Source: Amycolatopsis nalaikhensis (GTDB lineage: Bacteria; Actinomycetota; Actinomycetes; Mycobacteriales; Pseudonocardiaceae). Taken from it: DNA of 64,000 nucleotides. Made by a program: the position numbers and the translations under genes. Of the stretch, positions 7,568-15,196 are shown piece by piece. Where the stretch lies: NCBI RefSeq assembly GCF_030264295.1, contig NZ_CP127173.1, forward strand, positions 2,487,501-2,551,500, written 5' to 3'. The notes beneath the pieces are model-generated. The model saw only the letters and a list, made by a program, of their open reading frames with translations. It was not told the DNA's origin and did no database searches. Within the stretch, counting starts at the first letter, position 1, and every line of letters begins with the position of its first letter.

Positions 7568-8224
7568 TCAGCGCAGGAGGGTGGTGTCGCCGGTCTTGGT
7601 CCAGGAGTCCAGCAGCCGCCCTTCGGCGGCGATCTGGTGCTCCGGGCCGACGATGCAGGAGTCGCCGGCGGCGTGCTCCCACGACGTCTGGTCCGGGTTG
7701 TCGATGAACGAGAACCCGGTGAGCACGAGCTGCGCCGTCGGGAACGACGTCCGCGCGATCCAGGCCGCCAGCGTGCCGGTGGTCGACCACGTCGGCTCGT
7801 CGCGCGTCGGCAGGCCCAGGGCGTCCGACAGCGGCAGCACGACCTCGCGGTTCGACACCGGGACCGCGCCGAGGTCGGCGGGCCACCAGCCCGGCAGGTC
7901 CTCCGGCTCCCAGTGCATCCGGCCGGGCTCGACCAGCAGGTAGAGGCGCTTGCGGTAGTCCTGGAAGACGTACGGCGTCGCCCGGATCGCCCGGTTGAAC
8001 ACCACCACGTGCGTCCGGCGGCCGACGATCTCCTCGCCGGGCTTGTCGACGACGAAGCCGTTGACCCGGATGACCAGGTCACAGGCGTCGACGGCCTTGG
8101 CGCGCTGGGGGTCGGGCGGGAGCGGCTGGTTTCCGACGACGGCCACCGAGCGGGGGTCCGGCCGGTCGGCGTAGGCCGCGAGCAGGTTGACCATCAGGCT
8201 CGCCGCGCCGAGAGCAGCAGTCAT
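7568..8224 (-). CDS. GT29 sialyltransferase-like protein, candidate pseudaminyltransferase
   Basis: 218 residues from the ATG at 8224; a GTG at 8254 is an alternative start. It carries an ordered set of elements resembling GT29 sialylmotifs: motif L as SVAVVGNQP (26-34), DLVIRVNGF (49-57) and GEEIVGRRT (63-71); motif S as WSTTGTLAAW (146-155) followed by LVLTGFSF (166-173); and the very-short motif His-x4-Glu as H196-E201. It is shorter than animal enzymes and lacks a clear membrane anchor, though residues 3-17 are hydrophobic. It is first in the operon that continues with the coiled-coil gene, pseH and pseI, so a nonulosonate donor such as CMP-pseudaminate is the obvious inference. The acceptor is unknown. 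Family assignment is by motif recognition only. Confidence 0.7.
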   Translation of the reverse strand: MTAALGAASLMVNLLAAYADRPDPRSVAVVGNQPLPPDPQRAKAVDACDLVIRVNGFVVDKPGEEIVGRRTHVVVFNRAIRATPYVFQDYRKRLYLLVEPGRMHWEPEDLPGWWPADLGAVPVSNREVVLPLSDALGLPTRDEPTWSTTGTLAAWIARTSFPTAQLVLTGFSFIDNPDQTSWEHAAGDSCIVGPEHQIAAEGRLLDSWTKTGDTTLLR

Positions 8225-8377
8225 AAGCGGAGAAAGTACCAGCACGAAGGGCACACCCCGCCGCGTATCGGCCCTAAAGCTCTACCACACAGCCGGGGTG
8301 GCCCGGGCGGCGCGCACCCCATCGGTACCCTCGTCCACGTGCATGCCACCAGCACGGTTCAGGCCGCGGACTCACCC

Positions 8378-9287
8378 GTGACGACCTCGGCACCGCCGAC
8401 GTCGGACAGCAAGACGTTCGCGCGTGCCTTCGCCGACATCAAGGCCGGTTTCCGCGCCCGCGAGCTTCTGGGGTCACCTGGGCTGGCAGGACATCAAGCA
8501 GCGCTACCGCCGCTCGGTGATCGGGCCGTTCTGGATCACGATCAGCCAGGCCGTCATCGCGCTCGGGCTCGGGCTGCTGTACTCGCAGCTGTTCAAGGTG
8601 CCCGTCGAGGTGTTCCTGCCCTACATCTCCACCGGCTTCATCATCTGGGGCTTCATCAGCGGCTGCCTCTCCGAAGGCATGGAGACGTTCATCGCGAACG
8701 AGGGGCTGATCAAGCAGCTCCCGGCGCCGCTGAGCGTGTACGTGCTGCGGACGGTCTGGCGGCAGACGCTGCTGCTGGCGCACAACATGATCGTCTACGT
8801 CGCGGTGCTGATCATCTTCTTCAACGCGCTCAGCAAGCCGTACTCGGTGAGCAACGGCGTGTGCGTGCCCGACGGCATCTGCCACCCGGGTCTGAGCTGG
8901 ACCATCCTGCTGGCGATCCCCGGCTTCATCCTGCTGGCCCTGAACGCCGGCTGGGTGACGCTGCTGTTCGGCATCATCTCGACCCGCTTCCGCGACATCC
9001 CGCAGGTGGTCAACTCCCTGATCCAGCTGCTGTTCTACGGCACGCCGATCGTCTGGCCGGTCGACCAGCTGCTCGCCGGCGGGCAGCGGTCGGGGATCTC
9101 GTGGATCCTGCCGATCGTCAAGGCGAACCCGCTCTACCACTTCATGCAGGTGATCCGCGCGCCGTTGCTCGGCCAGGACTTCTCCCCGGAGAACTGGATC
9201 GTCGTCGGCGCCATCACCGTCGTCGGGTGGGCGCTCGCGCTCGTCGCGATGCGCAACTACCGTGCCCGCGTCTCCTATTGGGTGTGA
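8378..9287 (+). CDS. wzm: Wzm, galactan ABC-transporter permease, frameshifted near its 5' end
   Basis: Six-helix permease of the ABC-2 type that, with Wzt, exports the lipid-linked galactan precursor. From 8472 onward the frame reads GHLGWQDIKQRYRRSVIGPF and continues with hydrophobic helices to 9287. The expected N-terminus (TFARAFADIKAGFRARE, from a GTG at 8378 or 8339) lies in another frame. The two join perfectly if one T at 8466-8467 is removed, giving GAGCTCTGG and the residues ELWGHLGWQD. The downstream frame has its own GTG at 8424, but that yields an unrelated N-terminus and is not favoured. Wzt follows after 3 bases. Because galactan export is expected to be essential, a sequence error is likelier than a dead gene. 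Confidence 0.88.
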
Positions 9288-9290
9288 CAC

Positions 9291-10106
9291 ATGGTTTCCA
9301 TTGACGTTCACAACGCCTTCGTCGACTTCCCGATCTTCGACGCGAAGACCCGGTCGATGAAGAAGCGGGTCCTCGGCAAGGTCGGCGGCAAGATCGGCAC
9401 CGACACGAAGGTGCCGATCATCGAAGCCCTGCACGACGTGACCCTGAACCTCCGCGAAGGCGACCGGGTCGGGCTCGTCGGGCACAACGGCGCCGGCAAG
9501 TCGACGCTGCTGCGGCTGCTCGCCGGGATCTACGAGCCGACCCGCGGGTCCGCGCGGATCCAGGGCAAGATCGCGCCGGTCTTCGACCTCGGCATCGGCA
9601 TGGACCCGGAGATCTCCGGCGAGGAGAACATCATCATCCGCGGCCTCTTCCTCGGGATGACGGCCAAGGAGATGGAGAAGCGCGTCGACGACATCGCCGA
9701 GTTCACCGAGCTCGGCGACTACCTGCAGATGCCGCTGCGGACGTACTCGACGGGTATGCGCGTGCGGCTCGCGCTGGGCGTCGTCACCTCGATCGACCCC
9801 GAGATCCTGATCCTCGACGAGGGCATCGGCGCGGTCGACGCGGCGTTCCTCAACAAGGCGCGCGACCGCCTCAAGGACCTGGTGAAGCGCTCCGGCATCC
9901 TGGTGTTCGCCAGCCACTCGGACGAGTTCCTGTTCGAGCTGTGCGACTCGGCCATCTGGATGGACGAAGGCCACCTGAAGCAACAGGGTTCGCTGCGGGA
10001 CGTCTTGACGTCGTACAAGGGCCGCGACCCCTTCGAGAACATGAGCAAGGAAACCCTGGAGCGCTTCGGCATCGAGCCGGTGGCGACGACGAACGGCGGG
10101 GAATGA
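9291..10106 (+). CDS. wzt: Wzt, galactan ABC-transporter ATPase
   Basis: ATP-binding subunit partnering Wzm at the inner face of the membrane. 271 residues with Walker A GHNGAGKST (64-72), signature YSTGMRVRLALG, Walker B EILILDEGIGAVD and the switch histidine in LVFASHSDE. The long N-terminal extension before the ATPase core and the absence of a large C-terminal carbohydrate-binding domain match the mycobacterial galactan exporter (Rv3781) rather than O-antigen Wzt proteins that bind the glycan end. ATG at 9291; the 3' end overlaps glfT1 as ATGA, so wzm-wzt-glfT1 is one operon. Confidence 0.93.
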   Translation: MVSIDVHNAFVDFPIFDAKTRSMKKRVLGKVGGKIGTDTKVPIIEALHDVTLNLREGDRVGLVGHNGAGKSTLLRLLAGIYEPTRGSARIQGKIAPVFDLGIGMDPEISGEENIIIRGLFLGMTAKEMEKRVDDIAEFTELGDYLQMPLRTYSTGMRVRLALGVVTSIDPEILILDEGIGAVDAAFLNKARDRLKDLVKRSGILVFASHSDEFLFELCDSAIWMDEGHLKQQGSLRDVLTSYKGRDPFENMSKETLERFGIEPVATTNGGE

Positions 10107-11014
10107 TGGCCAGCGAGACCCGGCAGCTGCCCGACGGCGCGGTCGTCGGCGTGGTCGTCACGCGGCACCGGCGCGAGCTGCTGGCGGACTCGCTGAAGGT
10201 CATCGCGGCCCAGACCCGGCCGGTCGACCACCTCGTCGTGGTCGACAACGGGCCGGACGACTCGGCCCGCGAAGTCGTCGAGAACTACCCGCTGCCGCAC
10301 ACGTACCTGCCGTCCCACCGCAACCTCGGCGGGGCGGGCGGGTTCGCGCTCGGCATGCTGCACGCGCTGTCGCTGGGCGCGGACTGGGTCTGGCTGGCCG
10401 ACGACGATGGCCGTCCGGCCGACGAGAACGTGCTGGCGACCCTGCTGGCGGAGGCGGAAAAGCGGGACCTGGCCGAGGTTTCGCCGGTGGTGTCGAACAT
10501 CGACGCGCCGGAGAAGCTGGCGTTCCCGCTGCGCCGCGGCCTGACGTGGAAGCGGTCGCAGTCCGAGCTGGGCGTCGACTTCCTGCCCGGCATCGCGTCC
10601 CTGATGAACGGCGCGCTCTTCCGCGCGTCCACTTTGGACGTCGTCGGCGTGCCGGACCTGCGCCTGTTCTTCCGCGGCGACGAGGTCGAGCTGCACCGGC
10701 GGCTGGTGCGTTCGGGGCTGCCGTTCGGCACGTCGCTGAAGGCGAAGTACCTGCACCCGGACGGTTCGGACGAGTTCAAGCCGATGCTGGGCGGCAAGTT
10801 CCACGCGCAGGACCCGGAGAACGAGGTCAAGCGCTACTACACCTACCGCAACCGCGGCTACCTGTTGTCGCAGCCGGGAATGCGCAAGATCGGCGCGCTG
10901 GAGATCGTCCGGTTCGGACTGTACTTCGTCGGCGTCAAGCGCGACCCGAAGGCGTTCCTGCAGTGGCTGAAACTGGTCCGCCAGGGCCGCGCGGAGAAGT
11001 TCTACCGCTACTGA
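10103..11014 (+). CDS. glfT1: Galactofuranosyltransferase GlfT1
   Basis: GT2-type initiating galactofuranosyltransferase that adds the first Galf residues to the decaprenyl-PP-GlcNAc-Rha linker on the inner face of the membrane. 303 residues, nearly the same as M. tuberculosis GlfT1. Features: GVVVTRHRRELLADSLK at the N-terminus, VDNGPDD, NLGGAGGFALGM, the metal-binding WLADDDGRP, and FFRGDEVELHRRL as the probable acceptor-side acidic motif. Two consecutive ATGs (10103 and 10106) overlap the wzt stop; the first was used. Confidence 0.93.
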   Translation: MMASETRQLPDGAVVGVVVTRHRRELLADSLKVIAAQTRPVDHLVVVDNGPDDSAREVVENYPLPHTYLPSHRNLGGAGGFALGMLHALSLGADWVWLADDDGRPADENVLATLLAEAEKRDLAEVSPVVSNIDAPEKLAFPLRRGLTWKRSQSELGVDFLPGIASLMNGALFRASTLDVVGVPDLRLFFRGDEVELHRRLVRSGLPFGTSLKAKYLHPDGSDEFKPMLGGKFHAQDPENEVKRYYTYRNRGYLLSQPGMRKIGALEIVRFGLYFVGVKRDPKAFLQWLKLVRQGRAEKFYRY

Positions 11015-11976
11015 AACTGCCCTTCGAGCGGCACCGGCACGGACTCGGTCCGGACGTCGGCGAGCTCGGCGGCGGGCACGGTCTGCCGCCAGACGCGGTA
11101 GTCCACTTCGGTCAGTCCGAGGTCGCGCGCGGTGAGGTAGTCCTCGTCGACCAGGTGCAGGTCGGCGGAGTCCCGCGTCCGGCCGAGGAGTTCGAAGGTC
11201 CCGCCGCGCCACCGGCACAGCGTCCGCACGAAGGTGAGTTCGTCGAGTTCGACCTGGTCGACGGCCTTCATCCGGAAGCCGTAGGTCTCCCCGAAGTCGG
11301 CGGGCGCGGGCGCACCGGGAAGCGGGTGCAGCACAACCCGGCCGGGCCCGGCGAACTCGGCGTCGAAATCGCCACCGCGGTAGCGGGCGGTGTAGCCGCG
11401 GCGCACCAACGGCGGCAGTGGCACGGGCGGCGGGAAGAACGTCGCTTCGCCGAACGCGTCCTTCTGCTCGGGGAGCCAGCCGACCTTCCGGCTGTGGTAC
11501 TGGCCGAGCCGCTCTTCAGTGTTGTCGTTGCGGCGAACCCAGAGTTCCGCGCCCGCGGGGATTTCGATCAGCTGCAGGACGTATTCCGGTAGCGGGTGGT
11601 CGACGCCGGGGAAGTAGCCGGTCCCGAGGAACGGCGGCGGGAGGACGCGCGTGACGCCCAGTTCGGCGGCGATCTCCCGGTCGGAGGCGCCGTAGGAGGT
11701 GCGGAAGGGGAACGTGTGCCCGGCGGTGAACCGGAGCAGGTACAGCTCGTCGAGCGGGCCCCAGCCGGGGATCTTGGCGAGGCCGTAGTTCCGGACCATG
11801 GCGGCGGTGTCCAGCTCGACGACGTCCTCGAGGCGCCCGGCGAACCCCTGGACGCGGTGCGGCTCGAAGCGACCCGGGACGATGACGTTGCCGAGGTAGA
11901 GGCCGACCAGGCCCGGTTTGACCGGCAGCTGCACGATCGTACTGCCGAGGAGACCGGCGGGAGCGTCAGTACTCAT
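11008..11976 (-). CDS. Unrecognised protein with a PPFLGTGY module, type VII substrate region
   Basis: 322 residues, no family recognised. Residues about 78-170 share a module with the neighbouring putative type VII effector: both have a Y-x-LR stretch, then SYG-[AG]-[ST]-D-[RA], then PPFLGTGY (114-121 here), an acidic or aromatic strand with AELWVRRND and a closing GW. The rest is rich in beta-type sequence with many Pro and Trp, and has no signal peptide or membrane helix. The ATG at 11976 overlaps the stop of the preceding gene as ATGA. The 3' end overlaps glfT1 by 7 bases on the other strand. It is the last gene of the reverse cluster starting near 17.7 kb. A cargo, toxin-related or immunity role is possible but unproven. 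Confidence 0.72.
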   Translation of the reverse strand: MSTDAPAGLLGSTIVQLPVKPGLVGLYLGNVIVPGRFEPHRVQGFAGRLEDVVELDTAAMVRNYGLAKIPGWGPLDELYLLRFTAGHTFPFRTSYGASDREIAAELGVTRVLPPPFLGTGYFPGVDHPLPEYVLQLIEIPAGAELWVRRNDNTEERLGQYHSRKVGWLPEQKDAFGEATFFPPPVPLPPLVRRGYTARYRGGDFDAEFAGPGRVVLHPLPGAPAPADFGETYGFRMKAVDQVELDELTFVRTLCRWRGGTFELLGRTRDSADLHLVDEDYLTARDLGLTEVDYRVWRQTVPAAELADVRTESVPVPLEGQFQ

Positions 11977-12395
11977 CGGTTCTCCTGCCGTTCCCGCCAG
12001 GGACCGAGGCTGTCGATGCGGACCTCGTGGATGTCGGTGACCATGTGCTTCGGCACCGTGGCCTCGAAGGTGAACCGGTCCATCCGCTGGAACCGCACCT
12101 CGGGGTGCTCCTCCGGCTTGGCCCAGGTTTCGGCGAGCCAGTGCCCGTCGCCCTGCCCGACCACTCCGATGAAGTACGTGCCGTCTTCTTCGTGGTAGAT
12201 CTCGAACTCGTGCTCGAGGAAGGTGCCGTACGTGCGGACGGTGTACCACTCGTCGAGGGCCGTGATCGGCACCAGCTCCCAAGGCGTGCCGTCGCGGTAG
12301 AGCTGCACGCTGGCAGGCACCCGGCTGGCAGCGCGGTGGACCTCACCTTGGTACACCGCGTACTCGGCAGGCGAAATCCTACGGCGTTCCGGCAC
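11973..12395 (-). CDS. Small protein of unknown function, possible immunity partner
   Basis: 140 residues, acidic and Tyr/Trp-rich, with no signal peptide or membrane helix. The start is the GTG at 12395, decided by a strong ribosome binding site (complement of CCTCCTC at 12401-12407). It then overlaps the end of the putative effector gene by 17 bases. The sequence begins PERRRISPAEYAVYQGEVHR and contains FEIYHEEDGTYFIGVVGQGD, suggesting a compact mixed alpha/beta fold. Being translationally coupled just after a candidate type VII effector is the usual place for an immunity protein or chaperone, but no motif confirms either. Confidence 0.72.
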   Translation of the reverse strand: MPERRRISPAEYAVYQGEVHRAASRVPASVQLYRDGTPWELVPITALDEWYTVRTYGTFLEHEFEIYHEEDGTYFIGVVGQGDGHWLAETWAKPEEHPEVRFQRMDRFTFEATVPKHMVTDIHEVRIDSLGPWRERQENR

Positions 12396-13758
12396 TGGAG
12401 CCTCCTCGGCCACGTACGTCGAACCAACCCCGATCCGGCAGGTACACCCCGGCCAGGGACTCCGTCCCGTCCGCGTGGACGAGGTACATCTCGGCCCGGC
12501 CACCGTAGTCGGCGCGCGTCTGGATCCACTCCGGCACCCCGCCGCCGGTGTAACCCGTTCCGAGGAACGGCGGGTCCCACGGACGCGGCGCCGGCTGGCC
12601 GGAGAGAACCTGCATTTCGTGGGCGGTCCGGGCATCCGTTCCCCCATAACTGATCTCCATCGAGTTCGGGTCACCCGGATATCTGAGCTGGTACGCGTGC
12701 GGCGCACCGTCTTCGATCGGTGTCCACCCAGCGCCCTTGTCGTCCAGCGCGAGCTTGTCCCGGAATTCGCCCGGCGTTCCGTACTGGGCGGTGTCGCTGC
12801 CGCGCGCCACGGATCCGCCGACCTGCCCCGGATCGAATTTCTTGGTGTCGCCGCTGCTCACCTCGTCGTAGCTGGTCTTGTTCTGCAGCGTCGCTTCGGC
12901 CATTTCCGGCTTCACGACCTTCGTCATGATCTCGCCCGGGTTGGCCTTCAGCTCGTTGCGGACCGCCACGATCTCCGCGCGCTGGGCCGGGGTCAGCTGG
13001 TCCGTCGGCTTGAGGGTCATCGCCAGGTGCTGGTCCGGGTCGTAGCCCAGCCTGCCCGCCGCGTCGCGGATCTGGTTGTCCGTCGATGTCGGGCGCGTCT
13101 GCATCGACTGGCGGGTGTACTGGCCCTCCAGCTCGGCCGTCGTCGCGTGGTGGCCCTGGTTGTTGCGCATCCCACCGCCGCCACCCGGCGACGGTGGCAT
13201 GGTGAAGTTGTCCGGCGGTGGGTTGCCGCCGCCACCTCCACCCGGCGGCGGGTTGTTGCCGCCACCGGCCGTCTTCGTCGGAGGGGCGTCGACCGGCTTG
13301 GCCGCCGACGCGATCGTGGCCGCGTTGTTCGCTTCCGTCGTCTGGTAGTGCTCTCGCACCGCCTTCGTGCGTGCTCCCGCGTCCTCGACCGCCTTGCCCG
13401 CGCGGGCGACGTGCTCCTTGGCCGCCGAGACCGTTCCGTTGAGCGTGCCCGTCATGCCCGCGCCGACCACGCCCATCGACTGGGCGCCGAAGTTCGCCCC
13501 GGCCACCGTCTGGCCGACCGCGTGGACCTTGTCCCTCGTGCGGCCGAGGTGGCCCTCCATCGTGCCGAGGGACTCCGTGTGCAGCGCGTACCCGCTGCCG
13601 TGGCCGCCACCGCCGGTGCTCGCGTGCGGTTCGTGCGCCGGGCGCGGCTCGGTGGGGTGCGGGCTCGGCGTCTCGTGGTGCGTCGGCGACGTGTCGACGT
13701 GGTGGGGCGTGCTCGTGTGGTGCGGGGTGCTCGTGTGCGTCGTGTGGTGGGTCGCCAT
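12379..13758 (-). CDS. Candidate type VII secreted effector, Gly/Pro-rich with C-terminal PPFLGTGY module
   Basis: 459 residues from the ATG at 13758, two bases after the stop of the WXG-type gene. The N-terminal 60 residues are a low-complexity His/Thr/Pro tract with repeated TPHHTS units. A helical segment follows (TESLGTMEGHLGRTRDKVHA to about residue 150), then a Gly/Pro linker with runs of Gly and Pro (about 175-225), and a C-terminal globular part of about 220 residues ending in a module shared with the 11008-11976 protein (PPFLGTGY near residues 396-403, GGRAEMYLVHADG, DRGW). This organisation of helical head, flexible linker and compact tail is the pattern of polymorphic actinobacterial toxins; the activity of the tail is not recognised. 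Confidence 0.75.
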   Translation of the reverse strand: MATHHTTHTSTPHHTSTPHHVDTSPTHHETPSPHPTEPRPAHEPHASTGGGGHGSGYALHTESLGTMEGHLGRTRDKVHAVGQTVAGANFGAQSMGVVGAGMTGTLNGTVSAAKEHVARAGKAVEDAGARTKAVREHYQTTEANNAATIASAAKPVDAPPTKTAGGGNNPPPGGGGGGNPPPDNFTMPPSPGGGGGMRNNQGHHATTAELEGQYTRQSMQTRPTSTDNQIRDAAGRLGYDPDQHLAMTLKPTDQLTPAQRAEIVAVRNELKANPGEIMTKVVKPEMAEATLQNKTSYDEVSSGDTKKFDPGQVGGSVARGSDTAQYGTPGEFRDKLALDDKGAGWTPIEDGAPHAYQLRYPGDPNSMEISYGGTDARTAHEMQVLSGQPAPRPWDPPFLGTGYTGGGVPEWIQTRADYGGRAEMYLVHADGTESLAGVYLPDRGWFDVRGRGGSSAGTP

Positions 13759-13759
13759 G

Positions 13760-14569
13760 TCACGCCTCCGCCGTCTCGTACGGCTTCGCGGCCTGGTAGG
13801 CACCCATCGCGAGGCCGCCGACCGTGGAGAACCGGTCGAGGCCCTTGGTCAGCTTCTCCATCGCCTCCATCAGCTTCGCCAGGCGGCCGCCCTGGCGGGC
13901 GAAACCCTCCAGGAGCTTGCTGATCTTGCCCGCGATCTTCGACGCCGTCGCCGCGGCGCGGGCCGACGCCACCCCGCAGAACGCCGCGATCGACCCGCCG
14001 AACGTGCACACCGCCGAGGCCGCCGCGATCAGCGCGTCGCGGATCAGCTCGGCGATCACCGACGAGATCAGCCCGAACACGATGCCGCGCAGCGTGCAGA
14101 CGAGCATGCCGGAGATGCCCGCGACGGCCGCGGTCCCGTCGAGCGTCTTGCCGAGCGACTCCAGCTCCTCGGCCATCTTCGTGAGGCTGTCGCGGTAGGC
14201 GTCGGCGGCCTGGCCGGTCCATTCGGCGACGCTGCGCAGGTCTTCGCGGTGCTCCTGGGCCAGCGTGTGCATCTCGGCGGCGGCGGACTTGAGCTGGTCG
14301 ACGTTCGCGTTGATCTCGTCGGGGTTGCCGAGCAGCGCGTCGAGCGGCTCGCGAAGGAAGCTCACGTGCTCCAGCAGCCAGCCGACGCCCGCGTTGAGGA
14401 TGGCCCCGAGCGGGTCGATCGCGGCGCCGACGGTGTCGACGACCGCGCCGGCCGCGGAGACCGCGACGCCGAGGACGTGTTCACCCTCCGACTCGGAGTC
14501 GGCCTTGATCGAGTCGACGAGCCCGGCGTAGGTGTCGACGATCCCGGCGCCGGAAGTGGCGGTGGTCAT
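13760..14569 (-). CDS. WXG100-like type VII secretion substrate
   Basis: 269 residues. The central helical region contains the W-x-G turn in VAEWTGQAADAYRDSL (about residue 117), flanked by predicted long helices (NANVDQLKSAAAEMHTLAQE and KMAEELESLGKTL), the signature of WXG100/ESX proteins. Two hydrophobic stretches follow (AVAGISGMLVCTLRGIVFGL and AALIAA-type sequence near 180-200), so the C-terminal half may contact membrane. Head of the effector-like trio, with almost no spacing to the next gene. It starts 15 bases after the YbaB-like gene. Probably a secretion partner or targeting domain for the following effector. Confidence 0.82.
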   Translation of the reverse strand: MTTATSGAGIVDTYAGLVDSIKADSESEGEHVLGVAVSAAGAVVDTVGAAIDPLGAILNAGVGWLLEHVSFLREPLDALLGNPDEINANVDQLKSAAAEMHTLAQEHREDLRSVAEWTGQAADAYRDSLTKMAEELESLGKTLDGTAAVAGISGMLVCTLRGIVFGLISSVIAELIRDALIAAASAVCTFGGSIAAFCGVASARAAATASKIAGKISKLLEGFARQGGRLAKLMEAMEKLTKGLDRFSTVGGLAMGAYQAAKPYETAEA

Positions 14570-14583
14570 GGTCGTGGTCCCCC

Positions 14584-15093
14584 TCAGTCGCGGCGCAGGA
14601 AGGTGGTGTCGCCGAAGTCGTCGTCATCGTCGTCGCGCGGCGGCCGCGCCGGCCTCGACGGACGGGGTGGCGGTGGCGGCGGGGTTTCCGCCTCCTCGTG
14701 CTGCCAGAGCTGGCGTTCCCGGACCGGCTCGGGGGCGGGCGGCTCCTCGGGCTCCTCCGGCGGCACGTACCCGGTGACCATGTGCATCGCCTCGGAGTCG
14801 CCGCCGAGCGGCGCGAACGCGGCGGCGACGTTCACCGCGGCACCGCGCTGCGCCTTGCGGGCGAGCTTCAGGATCTCCTCGGCGAGCTTGGCGCCGGACT
14901 TGCCCGTCAGCGCCGAGTCGGCGAGCTGCAGGTCCGTGAGCGAGCCATTGGGCGCGACGCCGACGCGGATCGAGCCGTCGGGAGACGCGACGGTCGTCCC
15001 GGAGGCCTCGAGGCCCACGCGGAACTGCTCCGCTTTCTCACGCACGTCGGCGATCTTCGATTCGAAGTTCGCCAGCCATTCCTCAGGGGTCAT
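14584..15093 (-). CDS. YbaB/EbfC-family protein
   Basis: 169 residues. The N-terminal 100 residues have the YbaB/EbfC layout: a long helix (TPEEWLANFESKIADVREKAEQF), a beta hairpin with SPDGSIRVGVAPNGSLTDLQ, and a final helix (GAKLAEEILKLARKAQ). The C-terminal 65 residues are a disordered Pro/Glu/Asp tail ending in DDDDDDFGDTTFLRRD. In Pseudonocardiaceae such proteins are common next to WXG100 genes, so the protein probably belongs to the type VII module rather than acting as a general nucleoid factor; that is inference. The ATG at 15093 follows the strong hairpin terminator at 15149-15192. Confidence 0.85.
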   Translation of the reverse strand: MTPEEWLANFESKIADVREKAEQFRVGLEASGTTVASPDGSIRVGVAPNGSLTDLQLADSALTGKSGAKLAEEILKLARKAQRGAAVNVAAAFAPLGGDSEAMHMVTGYVPPEEPEEPPAPEPVRERQLWQHEEAETPPPPPPRPSRPARPPRDDDDDDFGDTTFLRRD

Positions 15094-15148
15094 CGTCGCC
15101 TCCGCGGTCTCCGACGTGCGGCGAAGGCTACTGGTTCCCCGACCAGCG

Positions 15149-15192
15149 CAAATGCGAAACGGCCCCGATTCCCCGGGGCCGTTTCGCATTTG
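15149..15192. terminator. Strong hairpin terminator
   Basis: Perfect 18-bp stem: left arm 15149-15166 (CAAATGCGAAACGGCCCC), 8-base loop, right arm 15175-15192. It starts 5 bases after the stop of the PPE-like gene on the reverse strand and precedes the YbaB-like gene, so it should separate the 17.7-15.2 kb transcript from the 15.1-11.0 kb transcript. It has no long T run, as is usual in high-GC actinobacteria. Confidence 0.88.
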
Positions 15193-15196
15193 TCCG

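Noticed and set aside
8424..8471. GTG at 8424 as the start of Wzm
   Set aside because: It gives an N-terminus unlike the family, whereas the other frame supplies the expected TFARAFADIKAGFRARE sequence up to the break.
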